IMG/VR virus record: IMGVR_UViG_3300023180_000492
Span: 1-20,899 of that record
Direction: 5' to 3' (one strand)
Length of the DNA stretch: 20,899 nucleotides
Source: a virus
Made by a program: the position numbers and the translations under genes. Positions 1-5,369 of the stretch are shown here, in pieces. Under the pieces are notes generated by a model, which saw only the letters and a list, made by a program, of their open reading frames with translations, was not told where the DNA came from and did not search any database. How positions within the stretch are numbered: position 1 is the stretch's first letter; the number at the start of each line of letters is the position of its first letter.

Positions 1-1
1 G

Positions 2-97
2 AATGAAGGTCTACGTGCTTGGATGGCACCAGTGGATCAACCACATGAAAACTTTGTATTTCCTGAAGAAGTATTGCCAAGAGGCAACGCTCTGTGA
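2..97 (+). CDS. psbD: Photosystem II D2 protein, C-terminal end (partial)
   Basis: Reading from base 2 gives an open frame of 31 residues ending in TGA, containing RAWMAP, DQPHENF and [12 protein letters not shown]. This is the conserved C-terminus of the photosystem II reaction-centre protein D2; D1 ends differently. Most of the gene lies upstream of the window. Cyanophages carry psbD, usually near psbA, to keep photosystem II running during infection; D2 sits in the thylakoid membrane and binds the special-pair chlorophylls and plastoquinone QA. The tail reads as intact with no frameshift. A terminator follows directly. The assignment is firm for this fragment; whether the rest of the gene is intact cannot be seen. 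Confidence 0.93.
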   Translation, partial: NEGLRAWMAPVDQPHENFVFPEEVLPRGNAL

Positions 98-103
98 TAT
101 ACT
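74..103 (+). promoter_or_regulatory. Candidate sigma70-type promoter overlapping psbD end
   Basis: TTGCCA (74-79) and TATACT (98-103) are separated by 18 bases, and TGA before the -10 box makes an extended -10; that TGA is also the psbD stop codon. Transcription would start near base 110, giving a very short leader to the glutaredoxin start at 128. Seen by eye only; both boxes deviate from consensus. Confidence 0.4.
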
Positions 104-127
104 GGGGGTCGAGAGACCCTCTTTTTT
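104..127 (+). terminator. Rho-independent terminator after psbD
   Basis: GGGTC (106-110), loop GAGA, GACCC (115-119), then TC and six T. It would end the photosynthesis transcript. The next start codon begins at the base after the T tract, so any read-through or new transcript enters the glutaredoxin gene at once. Confidence 0.8.
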
Positions 128-388
128 ATGGAAATTATTGCTTATACTACTAGGGGATGTAAATATTGTACTTACCTTGAAGAATTATTTGGTAGAGCAA
201 AAGTAGATTATAAAAAAATTGTAGTTGGAAATACTGCAAATGATTTTTCTATGAGTGCTTTCACTGAAGACTTTCCAGAAGTAGTTGGATTCCCCCATGT
301 AGTTATTGATGGTGAATCTATAGGAGGACTCGTAGAGACTGCTAAATTTTTAATGAATCTTGGATTAGTATCCGCACCAAAAAAATGA
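128..388 (+). CDS. nrdC: Glutaredoxin (T4 NrdC-like)
   Basis: An 86-residue protein, the usual size for phage glutaredoxins. The CxxC active site reads CKYC (residues 11-14) directly after the first beta strand. A GFPHVVIDG segment supplies the conserved cis-proline strand, followed by the GG of the glutathione-binding region near residue 67. It should reduce disulfides using glutathione; in T4-like phages the natural partner is ribonucleotide reductase, which fits nucleotide synthesis during infection. The start is placed at the first ATG after the terminator; the ribosome site is weak (GAGAG, 12 bases upstream). It ends in ATGA, overlapping the next frame by four bases. The family is secure; the physiological partner is inferred. 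Confidence 0.88.
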   Translation: MEIIAYTTRGCKYCTYLEELFGRAKVDYKKIVVGNTANDFSMSAFTEDFPEVVGFPHVVIDGESIGGLVETAKFLMNLGLVSAPKK

Positions 389-564
389 AAGATTTTAAAA
401 TAAATAGAGGCATAGAGCTCATGCTTAGGGGGGCGAAGAAGAAGGAAGCAGAAGAGGAACCTGCTCCCAAAGGAAAAGGTTTCGCTATCACCAAATTTTT
501 TACCCTGCTAAAGCGAAGAGTCTACTTCAACTTAGAACTTTGGTGGGACAAGAAACAAAGTTAG
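385..564 (+). CDS. Small basic protein of unknown function
   Basis: Open frame of 59 residues beginning in the ATGA overlap with the glutaredoxin stop. An internal ATG at 421 (47 residues) has GAG a few bases upstream and may be the real start. After a Lys/Glu-rich stretch (GAKKKEAEEEP) comes a hydrophobic/basic segment and the ending ELWWDKKQS. I do not recognise a family with a known function; the FFTLLKRRVYFNLELWWDKK-type ending resembles short conserved cyanophage proteins. The helix could lie on a membrane but is not a clear transmembrane segment. The small membrane protein at 579 follows after 14 bases, probably in the same transcript. Confidence 0.6.
   Translation: MKDFKINRGIELMLRGAKKKEAEEEPAPKGKGFAITKFFTLLKRRVYFNLELWWDKKQS
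400..406 (+). promoter_or_regulatory. T4-late-like promoter element ATAAATA
   Basis: ATAAATA lies in the N-terminal codons of the 385 frame, 14 bases before the alternative ATG at 421. The same element recurs before several genes here. Its place inside a reading frame makes it less certain than those at 803, 11561 and 16560. Confidence 0.3.
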
Positions 565-578
565 TTCGGAGTTGAACA

Positions 579-806
579 ATGGCACAAGCAACAGTCCTGT
601 ATTTTTCAGCAACAGTTTCGTTTATTTTTCTCTGCGTTGGTGTGATTGCTGGTTGGACAGCGAATGAAAAACTCCACGAGTTTATGTATGGTAAAGCACA
701 GGAAGAAAACATCCATCCAGAGATGTTAGATGGCGAAGGTCAATGGATTAATGAAGAACTATTGTCAGTTCGTTTCGTCGATGAAGATGAATATGACGAC
801 GAATAA
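579..806 (+). CDS. Small single-pass membrane protein, acidic tail
   Basis: 75 residues. Residues 5-26 are a hydrophobic stretch (FSATVSFIFLCVGVIAGW) consistent with one transmembrane helix; the rest is soluble and acidic, ending DEDEYDDE. GGAG (568-571) lies 7 bases before the ATG, supporting this start. No enzyme motif is visible. Small one-helix proteins of this kind are common in T4-like cyanophages and have no assigned role; a host membrane target is possible but is inference. The stop codon TAA is part of a late-promoter-like ATAAATA. Confidence 0.78.
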   Translation: MAQATVLYFSATVSFIFLCVGVIAGWTANEKLHEFMYGKAQEENIHPEMLDGEGQWINEELLSVRFVDEDEYDDE

Positions 807-809
807 ATA
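803..809 (+). promoter_or_regulatory. T4-late-like promoter element ATAAATA
   Basis: GAATAAATATAC at 801-812; the TAA at 804-806 is the stop of the membrane-protein gene. It lies 22 bases before the ATG at 832, the spacing expected for a late start site about 10 bases downstream. Confidence 0.5.
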
Positions 810-831
810 TACTTACGCAACCAATTAGGTC

Positions 832-1263
832 ATGAAATTATTACTCAATGAAGTGCTGCAAAAAGTAAGCAACGCTAAGACAAAAGCACAAAAGATTAAA
901 CTTCTGCAGGAATATAATACCCCAGCACTCAGACAAATTCTGATTGCTAACTTTGACGAGAGTATTGTATCAATGCTTCCAGAAGGTGACGTTCCTTACA
1001 CTCCAAATGAAGCGCCAGAAGAGACAGAGCACACGAAACTTGTTCATGAGTATCGTAAGCTCTATCTCTTCTTCAAGGGTGGTGCAAACATCTCTCAGAA
1101 CCGCCGTGAAACCCTCTTCATTCAACTGCTAGAGGGTCTCCACAAGGGCGAAGCAGAGGTTCTATGTCTGGTGAAGGATAAGAAACTTGGTAAGCGTTGG
1201 AAGATCACCAAACAGTGTGTGGAGGAGGCATTCCCTTCTATCCAATGGGGTGGTAGGTCTTGA
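832..1263 (+). CDS. DUF6433-like conserved phage protein
   Basis: 143 residues. Begins MKLLLNEVLQKVSNAKTKAQ and contains RRETLFIQLLEGL and LVKDKKLGKRWKITKQCVEE. I recognise this as the conserved cyanophage family described as DUF6433: a helical protein of about 140 residues found in T4-like phages of cyanobacteria. No function is established, no catalytic motif is visible, and the composition is soluble and mixed-charge. GC content and codon use resemble the neighbouring replication-type genes. One base separates its stop from the next ATG, so the two are probably co-translated. A late-type element lies just upstream. Confidence 0.75.
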   Translation: MKLLLNEVLQKVSNAKTKAQKIKLLQEYNTPALRQILIANFDESIVSMLPEGDVPYTPNEAPEETEHTKLVHEYRKLYLFFKGGANISQNRRETLFIQLLEGLHKGEAEVLCLVKDKKLGKRWKITKQCVEEAFPSIQWGGRS

Positions 1264-1264
1264 T

Positions 1265-1522
1265 ATGGCGAAGGGAGTTAATATTATTCATGCAAATTGT
1301 GATCCAGAACTAGCACAAGATAGATCTCTACCACATACTGCTTATCTAATAGAGTTTGATGATGGCAAAGGCGTTGTATATGACATCGCAGTTGCTAGTA
1401 AGAGAGTTGATATTTTTGATTACTATTGGGATAAATATCGCAATGTAATTAGCATGAGACAAACAGAAGGTAGGACTAATCCTAAGCTGTGGCAAGATCC
1501 CAGGAAAAAGAAGTCAAAATAG
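1265..1522 (+). CDS. Conserved hypothetical protein
   Basis: 85 residues from the ATG at 1265, which follows the previous stop by one base; GGTGGTAGG upstream can act as ribosome site. The frame is open farther upstream, but that part overlaps the DUF6433-like gene and is probably not used. The sequence has a compact alpha/beta look (AYLIEFDDGKGVVYDIAVA), then an aromatic helix (IFDYYWDKYRNVISM) and a basic tail ending RKKKSK, which could contact nucleic acid. I do not recognise a characterised family. It is the last gene before the riboswitch-controlled unit, and no terminator is visible after it. Confidence 0.65.
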   Translation: MAKGVNIIHANCDPELAQDRSLPHTAYLIEFDDGKGVVYDIAVASKRVDIFDYYWDKYRNVISMRQTEGRTNPKLWQDPRKKKSK

Positions 1523-1537
1523 TATCAACCGACACAG

Positions 1538-1566
1538 TTGTCAAAGCATACATAGTATGGTATAAT
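1538..1566 (+). promoter_or_regulatory. Strong sigma70-type promoter for the riboswitch transcript
   Basis: TTGTCA (1538-1543), a 17-base spacer and TATAAT (1561-1566), with TG one base before the -10 box (extended -10). The predicted start, about 1573, falls exactly at the first base of the riboswitch. Confidence 0.8.
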
Positions 1567-1573
1567 AACCATA

Positions 1574-1629
1574 CGTTCATCCCGCTCTCGGGCGGGACGC
1601 AAGTAAGTCGCGGAACGGAGCGTTCATCC
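1574..1629 (+). ncRNA. Glutamine-II (Downstream-peptide) riboswitch
   Basis: The transcript start is followed by CGTTCATCCCGC, then GCGGGACGCAAGTAAGTCGC, then GGAACGGAGCGTTCATCC. This matches my recollection of the Downstream-peptide/glnA RNA motif, which binds L-glutamine in marine cyanobacteria and their phages. Visible pairing: CGTTC (1574-1578) with GAACG (1613-1617), and TCCCGC (1580-1585) with GCGGGA (1592-1597). The Shine-Dalgarno GGAG (1617-1620) lies 10 bases before the ATG at 1631 and can pair with CTC in the first hairpin loop, a pseudoknot that would hide it. A second CGTTC (1621-1625) can pair with the same GAACG, giving an alternative hairpin. Glutamine binding would then set translation of the next gene. 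The class is well supported; the direction of switching is inferred from the family. Confidence 0.85.
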
Positions 1630-1630
1630 T

Positions 1631-1825
1631 ATGCTTTCATTAGCACTCATCTTTTTTAGTCATGTCCCAGTGGAGAATTATCTTCGCTGTGAAGACTTCA
1701 ATTGGTTGAGAGAAGGACTGGAAGAGACAACTCTTTTCACTCCTTTTGAGAAGGCTGATATTCTCATCCATTGGATGGAACATACAGACCCTCAATGTTT
1801 TGAAGCACAGGACGCAAACGACTGA
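1631..1825 (+). CDS. Riboswitch-controlled small acidic protein
   Basis: 64 residues, starting one base after the riboswitch. The N-terminus is hydrophobic (LSLALIFFSHVPV), too short to be sure of a signal or membrane helix; the remainder is acidic with Cys, Trp and His (EDFNWLREGLEE, ILIHWMEHTDPQCFEAQDAND). Its place directly under a glutamine-II riboswitch is the chief clue: in cyanobacteria such switches control glutamine-synthetase inactivating factors (IF17) or unassigned short peptides. Unlike inactivating factors, which are basic, this protein is acidic, so it is not obviously one. A role in host nitrogen metabolism is inference. The DUF4278-like gene follows after 43 bases with its own ribosome site. 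Confidence 0.75.
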   Translation: MLSLALIFFSHVPVENYLRCEDFNWLREGLEETTLFTPFEKADILIHWMEHTDPQCFEAQDAND

Positions 1826-1868
1826 AGGAACGGGGATTAATCACCCTACTCTTTCAGGAGACAAACTC

Positions 1869-2033
1869 ATGAACACCCTAAATCTCATCCGTAATCAGAT
1901 CAAGAAGCAAGCAGCTCTTCACGATGCTCAGATTGCTGTCACCTCTTACCGTGGTGTCCGCTATGAGTGCCAGCAAGGTGCTGAGGAAGTACATGGTACT
2001 TTCTGCTACAGAGGTCACACTTATAACAAGTGA
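1869..2033 (+). CDS. DUF4278-like small protein
   Basis: 54 residues. The ATG at 1869 has AGGAGA 8 bases upstream, so the longer in-frame opening from 1746 is not used. A helical N-terminus (LIRNQIKKQAALHDAQ) precedes two Tyr-Arg-Gly elements, SYRGVRYE (26-33) and CYRGHTY (46-52). The YRG pattern is typical of DUF4278, a short beta domain frequent in cyanobacteria and cyanophages, without a known function. It lies in the glutamine-riboswitch transcript, one base before a second YRG protein, suggesting they work together or arose by duplication. Family call is from pattern only. Confidence 0.68.
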   Translation: MNTLNLIRNQIKKQAALHDAQIAVTSYRGVRYECQQGAEEVHGTFCYRGHTYNK

Positions 2034-2034
2034 T

Positions 2035-2202
2035 ATGGAGAACTATCGATATCATTCAAAAGATATGGATAGTGATAGCAGACCACCCAGTTGTTATCAA
2101 CTCAAATATAGAGGAGTAACATACTGGTCCTGCTATCGGATGCACTTACACGAATACTTCGAGGGACTACTAAAAGTAGAACCAAGTAACAGGAGGGGTT
2201 GA
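2035..2202 (+). CDS. Second YRG-containing (DUF4278-like) small protein
   Basis: 55 residues, beginning one base after the preceding stop. It has KYRGVTYW near residue 25 and a further CYRMHLHEYFEGLL, so it resembles the preceding protein but is more diverged. Its C-terminal codons form the left arm of the terminator (2191-2198) and its TGA stop lies in the loop, also forming part of a promoter -35 box. No ribosome site of its own is evident, so translation is probably coupled to the upstream gene. Function unknown. Confidence 0.65.
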   Translation: MENYRYHSKDMDSDSRPPSCYQLKYRGVTYWSCYRMHLHEYFEGLLKVEPSNRRG

Positions 2203-2217
2203 TCCCCTCCTTTTTTT
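2191..2217 (+). terminator. Rho-independent terminator of the riboswitch operon
   Basis: Perfect 8-bp stem AGGAGGGG (2191-2198)/CCCCTCCT (2204-2211), loop TTGAT, and T tract 2211-2217. It overlaps the stop of the preceding gene, so the unit 1573-2217 is cleanly bounded by promoter and terminator. Confidence 0.92.
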
Positions 2218-2227
2218 ATGCTATAAT
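2199..2227 (+). promoter_or_regulatory. Sigma70-type promoter nested in the terminator
   Basis: TTGATC (2199-2204) sits in the terminator loop, then a 17-base spacer and TATAAT (2222-2227) preceded by TGC (extended -10). Transcription would start near 2234, ahead of the gene at 2252. Confidence 0.7.
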
Positions 2228-2251
2228 CCTGACACATGTTAGAATAAATAC

Positions 2252-2422
2252 ATGGATAAAGAGAGACTAAAACTCATCGTCAAGAACCTCAAGTCTCTGG
2301 TAGATGCGCTAGAGAGTGAGGTTTATTCTGACACCGATGCTTACAAGATTCAATTGCAGCAAGGTGGTCCGCAATTTGGATTCAATTATAATGATGGAGA
2401 CGATGATGGATACCCAGACTGA
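2252..2422 (+). CDS. Small acidic protein of unknown function
   Basis: 56 residues from the ATG at 2252 to TGA. The N-terminal half is a charged helix (MDKERLKLIVKNLKSLVDAL); the C-terminal half is Gln/Gly/Asn/Asp-rich (QQGGPQFGFNYNDGDDDGYPD) and likely flexible. It lies 18 bases after the predicted start site of the promoter at 2199-2227; no clear Shine-Dalgarno is visible. ATAAATA immediately before the ATG is probably too close to act as its late promoter. The next gene starts inside it (2406). Helix-plus-acidic-tail proteins of this size recur in cyanophages, but I cannot assign a role. Confidence 0.65.
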   Translation: MDKERLKLIVKNLKSLVDALESEVYSDTDAYKIQLQQGGPQFGFNYNDGDDDGYPD

Positions 2423-2609
2423 CTGGAGATACAGTGAGGAACGAATGGTTCTTCGCGCAGAAGTATTCCTCAAGTTGAAAAAGTATTTCAAATTGAAAAC
2501 TACCAAGCACCTGTACGAGTTCTGCCACGATTGGGTATCCCAAGGCAATCAAACTACAGAGGGTGCTGAAGAGGCATTCCTCCAATACTTACAGGAGGTA
2601 AATCTTTAA
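2406..2609 (+). CDS. Small helical protein of unknown function
   Basis: 67 residues from the ATG at 2406, six bases after GGAG (2396-2399); the ATG at 2403 is an alternative. The frame is open further upstream, but that part overlaps the previous gene almost completely. Content is helical and charged: MVLRAEVFLKLKKYFKLKTTKHLYEF, then CHDWVSQGN and EEAFLQYLQEVNL. No motif of known function is recognised. It overlaps the preceding gene by 17 bases and shares one base of its TAA stop with the next ATG, a sign of coupled translation. The last codons hold a near-perfect ribosome site, AGGAGGT, for the following gene. Confidence 0.6.
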   Translation: MDTQTDWRYSEERMVLRAEVFLKLKKYFKLKTTKHLYEFCHDWVSQGNQTTEGAEEAFLQYLQEVNL

Positions 2610-2884
2610 TGAGATACAAGGACACAATCAAAGCAGCAAAGAAAGCAATCAAGCTTGCGGAAAAGAATCCGATGCTGTATACTGATGAAGAGATCTGGTA
2701 CATGAAGAAAGCACTTCATACTGCCAAGAAAGATCTTGCAGCAAAACGTGAACGATTGAGTAAAGGATTTAAGAATGAAGCAACAACATGGGTCAGTACG
2801 CCTAGTGCAAGTGACTCCCGAAGCGGAGAAGACGATGGGGTACGTGGCGAGAGTCTCGAACCCGAACAATCAGGAGAATCCTAA
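2609..2884 (+). CDS. Small Lys-rich protein overlapping thyX
   Basis: 91 residues, with AGGAGGT (2593-2599) nine bases before the ATG. Residues 1-55 form a strongly basic helical region (DTIKAAKKAIKLAEKN, WYMKKALHTAKKDLAAKRER). From about residue 56 the frame runs 110 bases inside thyX in another phase and encodes a Ser/Gly/Glu-rich tail. Such a change of character suggests that only the first part is an old conserved module and the tail was gained by loss of an earlier stop. It could also be a recent frameshift; that needs comparison with relatives. The basic helices might bind nucleic acid; this is inference. Confidence 0.6.
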   Translation: MRYKDTIKAAKKAIKLAEKNPMLYTDEEIWYMKKALHTAKKDLAAKRERLSKGFKNEATTWVSTPSASDSRSGEDDGVRGESLEPEQSGES

Positions 2885-3425
2885 CGTCGCTGGTCTCCTG
2901 AAGTATTGCATCAAGCACAATCACTGGTCTGTGTTTGAGCAAGCATTCATGACTCTTGAGATTGAAACGAATCGTGGTATCGCAGCTCAAATTTTGCGTC
3001 ATCGTTCGTTCACATTTCAAGAGTTTTCTCAGCGGTATGCTGACAGTTCTATGCTGGCAGATGAGATCCCTCTGTTTGATCTTCGCCGTCAGGATACTAA
3101 GAACCGCCAGAATAGTATTGATGATGTTGATCCTTTCGTTCAACAAGAACTTGAGATCAGTATCAAGAGACACTTCCAGAGTGGTATGGACATCTACAAG
3201 CACATGCTAGAGATGGGTATTGCTAAGGAGTGTGCTCGCTTTGTTCTTCCTCTGGCAACTCCCACCCGTATCTACATGTCAGGATCTGTGCGTTCTTGGA
3301 TGCACTATATAGATCTACGCAGTGCTCATGGAACCCAGAAAGAACACATGGACATTGCTGCTCAGTGTAAAGAAATCTTCGCTGAACAATTTCCTATTTG
3401 TGCTGAAGCATTGGAGTGGAACTGA
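2775..3425 (+). CDS. thyX: Flavin-dependent thymidylate synthase ThyX
   Basis: 216 residues, normal for ThyX. The family signature appears as RHRSFTFQEFSQRY (residues 75-88), the phage form of RHRx7SxR. The N-terminal strand SVRLVQVTPEAE and ARVSNP are also typical, as is the C-terminal substrate-binding region (SWMHYIDLRSAHGTQKE). ThyX methylates dUMP to dTMP using methylene-tetrahydrofolate and FAD/NADPH, supplying thymidine for phage DNA. The start at 2775 keeps the conserved first strand, and AGGA lies 8 bases upstream; the ATG at 2835 would cut the strand off. The start region overlaps the previous gene by 110 bases. TGATG links it to the next gene. Confidence 0.95.
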   Translation: MKQQHGSVRLVQVTPEAEKTMGYVARVSNPNNQENPNVAGLLKYCIKHNHWSVFEQAFMTLEIETNRGIAAQILRHRSFTFQEFSQRYADSSMLADEIPLFDLRRQDTKNRQNSIDDVDPFVQQELEISIKRHFQSGMDIYKHMLEMGIAKECARFVLPLATPTRIYMSGSVRSWMHYIDLRSAHGTQKEHMDIAAQCKEIFAEQFPICAEALEWN

Positions 3426-3694
3426 TGGCAACATACCCTGTAGTAAATACAAAGACTGGTGAACAGAAGGACGTTGTGCTTAGCGTCCATGAATGGGATC
3501 AGTGGAAGATTGACAATCCAGACTGGACTAGAGATTGGAGTGATCCATCTACTTGTCCTTCCTCTGGAGAGGTTGGTGACTGGAGAGACAAGATGAGCAA
3601 AACTCATCCTGGATGGACAGACATTATGAAGAACAAGATTGTTCCTCAAGCAAAGGTCAAAAACAACAGAACTATTACCGACAAGTATCGTTAA
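3425..3694 (+). CDS. Conserved small cyanophage protein
   Basis: 89 residues from the ATG at 3425, which shares a base with the thyX stop. Tryptophan-rich core: SVHEWDQWKIDNPDWTRDWSDP, then GEVGDWRDKM and HPGWTDIM. I recall similar short proteins next to thyX or phoH in T4-like cyanophages. The layout (MATYPVVNTKTGEQ start, EW.QW..DNP centre, PGW.DIM end) resembles FmdB-type phage proteins that have lost the zinc-binding cysteines: only one Cys (in STCPSS) remains. This relation is a guess and no function is assigned. It sits four bases before phoH. Confidence 0.72.
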   Translation: MATYPVVNTKTGEQKDVVLSVHEWDQWKIDNPDWTRDWSDPSTCPSSGEVGDWRDKMSKTHPGWTDIMKNKIVPQAKVKNNRTITDKYR

Positions 3695-3698
3695 ACTT

Positions 3699-4451
3699 AT
3701 GCCACCAAGAAAGAAGACTACAAAAGCACCTGGACAAGGTATGACTGCGAAACAAAAGAAGCGCCGCAAGCCTATCGATGAGGCATACATGATTCCCATC
3801 GAACCTCTCACTCATAATCAACAGATCATGTTTGATGAGTGGGACAAGGGACAGATGATCTATGCCTATGGTGTAGCAGGAACTGGTAAGACGTTTGTTG
3901 CTCTCTATAAGGCACTAAAGGATGTACTCAATGAGTATACTCCTTACGAGAAAGTTTATATCGTTCGCTCCCTGGTTGCTACTCGGGAGATTGGTTTCCT
4001 TCCTGGCGACCATGAAGATAAGTCTTCTCTCTATCAGATACCATACAAGAACATGGTTCAGTCCATGTTTGAGATGCCTGATGACAATAGTTTTGAGATG
4101 CTCTATGATAATCTCAAGGCACAAGAAACTATCTCGTTCTGGTCTACCAGTTTCATTCGTGGCACCACTCTTGATAATTGTATTGTTATCATTGACGAGT
4201 GTCAGAACTTGAACTTCCACGAACTGGATAGTATTATCACTCGTGTTGGACAGGACAGCAAGATCATCTTCTGTGGTGATGCTGCTCAGACTGACCTACA
4301 AAAGATCAGTGAGCGTTCAGGTATCCTGGACTTCCAACGCATCCTACAGAACATGGATGAGTTCTCGCTGGTTGAATTTGGTATTGAGGACATCGTTCGT
4401 TCTGGTCTTGTCAAATCTTATATCATCAACAAAATCAATCTGGGTCTATGA
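3699..4451 (+). CDS. phoH: PhoH-like P-loop ATPase
   Basis: 250 residues. After a basic N-terminal tail (about 30 residues) the ATPase core has Walker A GVAGTGKT (58-65), Walker B IVIIDECQN (D166/E167) and an FCGDAAQTDL sensor-like segment near residue 210, as in PhoH proteins and helicase superfamily 1 cores. PhoH-like genes are nearly universal in T4-like cyanophages. Despite the name, a direct role in phosphate starvation is unproven; RNA-related ATPase activity is suspected. The start at 3699 is preferred over the upstream in-frame ATG at 3639, which lies inside the previous gene. The gene ends in an ATGA overlap with the exonuclease gene. Confidence 0.93.
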   Translation: MPPRKKTTKAPGQGMTAKQKKRRKPIDEAYMIPIEPLTHNQQIMFDEWDKGQMIYAYGVAGTGKTFVALYKALKDVLNEYTPYEKVYIVRSLVATREIGFLPGDHEDKSSLYQIPYKNMVQSMFEMPDDNSFEMLYDNLKAQETISFWSTSFIRGTTLDNCIVIIDECQNLNFHELDSIITRVGQDSKIIFCGDAAQTDLQKISERSGILDFQRILQNMDEFSLVEFGIEDIVRSGLVKSYIINKINLGL

Positions 4452-5143
4452 AGTTGTTTAATCATGTGGGACTAGATCCTATTGAAATGTCTGCTGAAAT
4501 GGTGGATGGCAAGCGTCTTTATCTAACACCAACAGGAGATAAGTTTCCATCTGTCACCACTGTGATTAGCAACAACAAAGAAAAGATGAAGGGCATCGCC
4601 AGGTGGCGAGCCCGTGTTGGTGAAGAGAAAGCAAATGCTATCTCCAATCGTTCTACTAGTAGAGGAACAAAGTATCACTCTATCGTTGAAGATTACTTCA
4701 ATAACAATCTTGACCTAAAGAAGTATAGTAAGTTCCCGCTTCCTGTTCTAATGTTCCAGCATTCTAGGGATATTTTAGACCACATAAATAATATTTACTT
4801 ACAGGAAGCAGCACTCTACTCCAAACATTTGGAGTTAGCAGGGCGTGTAGATTGTATCGCTGAGTTCGATGGAGTGCTGTCTATCATTGATTTTAAGACA
4901 GCAGCAGAACCCAAGCGTGAAAAATATCTTTATGACTACTTCGTTCAGGAAACTGCATACGCATGTATGCTTCAAGAAAATTACGGGTTGAGTGTTAAGC
5001 AACTCGTGACTATCGTTGCTTGTGAAAACGGAGAGACTCAAGTCAAGGTGCTTCCACCTAAGAAAGAATTCTTTATGAAATTAATGAGTTACATCGACGA
5101 ATACCAGGAACGATATGGAGAAAAAACAATTATTAGAGGATAA
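4448..5143 (+). CDS. PD-(D/E)XK exonuclease, Cas4/RecB-like
   Basis: 231 residues. The nuclease core reads: H77 in RGTKYHSIVEDY, D135 in AGRVDCIAEF, D148-x-K150 in SIIDFKTA and VQETAYA (166-172). This is the RecB/Cas4-type order H...D...DxK...QxxxY. The cysteine cluster of Cas4 iron-sulfur enzymes is not seen, so it is likely an iron-sulfur-free phage exonuclease. It may act in recombination or in host DNA degradation that feeds nucleotide synthesis. It overlaps phoH by four bases and is followed after four bases by the gp33-like gene. The fold is secure from motifs; substrate polarity is not known. Confidence 0.88.
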   Translation: MKLFNHVGLDPIEMSAEMVDGKRLYLTPTGDKFPSVTTVISNNKEKMKGIARWRARVGEEKANAISNRSTSRGTKYHSIVEDYFNNNLDLKKYSKFPLPVLMFQHSRDILDHINNIYLQEAALYSKHLELAGRVDCIAEFDGVLSIIDFKTAAEPKREKYLYDYFVQETAYACMLQENYGLSVKQLVTIVACENGETQVKVLPPKKEFFMKLMSYIDEYQERYGEKTIIRG

Positions 5144-5147
5144 GTTT

Positions 5148-5369
5148 ATGACCGCTGCGAGGTTCTCGCAGGAAGTGGAGAAGATTGCATTGCACAATCC
5201 TGATATGAATTATATTGATTCGGTTATCCACTACTGTGAGTTGAATGAAATTGAACTAGATAGTGTGAACAAATTGATTAGCAAACCTCTGAAGGAAAAA
5301 CTCCGTCATGAGGCACAGCAACTCAACTTCATGAAGAAGACTAGTCGTGCAAAACTTATGCTTGTATGA
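5148..5369 (+). CDS. 33: Late-transcription co-activator, gp33-like
   Basis: 73 residues from the ATG at 5148; an upstream in-frame ATG at 5115 would add 11 residues and overlap the exonuclease gene. AGAGG about 10 bases upstream supports 5148. The pattern SQEVEKIALHNPDMNYIDSV, then HYCELNEIELDSVNKLISKPLKEKLRHEA matches the helical RNA-polymerase-binding part of T4 gp33 and the short cyanophage forms. In T4, gp33 sits on the RNA polymerase beta flap and links gp55-dependent late promoters to the gp45 sliding clamp. The TAAATA-type elements in this window would be its targets. It is shorter than T4 gp33 (112 residues). ATGA overlap with the next gene. Confidence 0.72.
   Translation: MTAARFSQEVEKIALHNPDMNYIDSVIHYCELNEIELDSVNKLISKPLKEKLRHEAQQLNFMKKTSRAKLMLV

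Noticed and set aside
3-206. 67-residue + frame at the window start
   Set aside because: It is out of phase with the psbD C-terminus and with glutaredoxin, runs through the terminator, and has no coherent protein pattern.
1431-1437. ATAAATA inside the gene at 1265
   Set aside because: No gene begins within about 190 bases, and the downstream unit has its own strong promoter.
1834-1850. GGGGATTAATCACCC as a terminator after the riboswitch peptide
   Set aside because: The stem is imperfect (three G-C pairs plus a bulge) and no T run follows; the clear terminator of the unit is at 2191-2217.
2244-2250. ATAAATA as late promoter for the gene at 2252
   Set aside because: Only one base separates it from the ATG, so transcription would begin inside the gene; the sigma70-type promoter at 2199-2227 explains the gene better.
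3362-3811. 149-residue minus-strand frame across thyX end and phoH start
   Set aside because: Shadow of well-identified + strand genes; no ribosome site and no recognisable domain.
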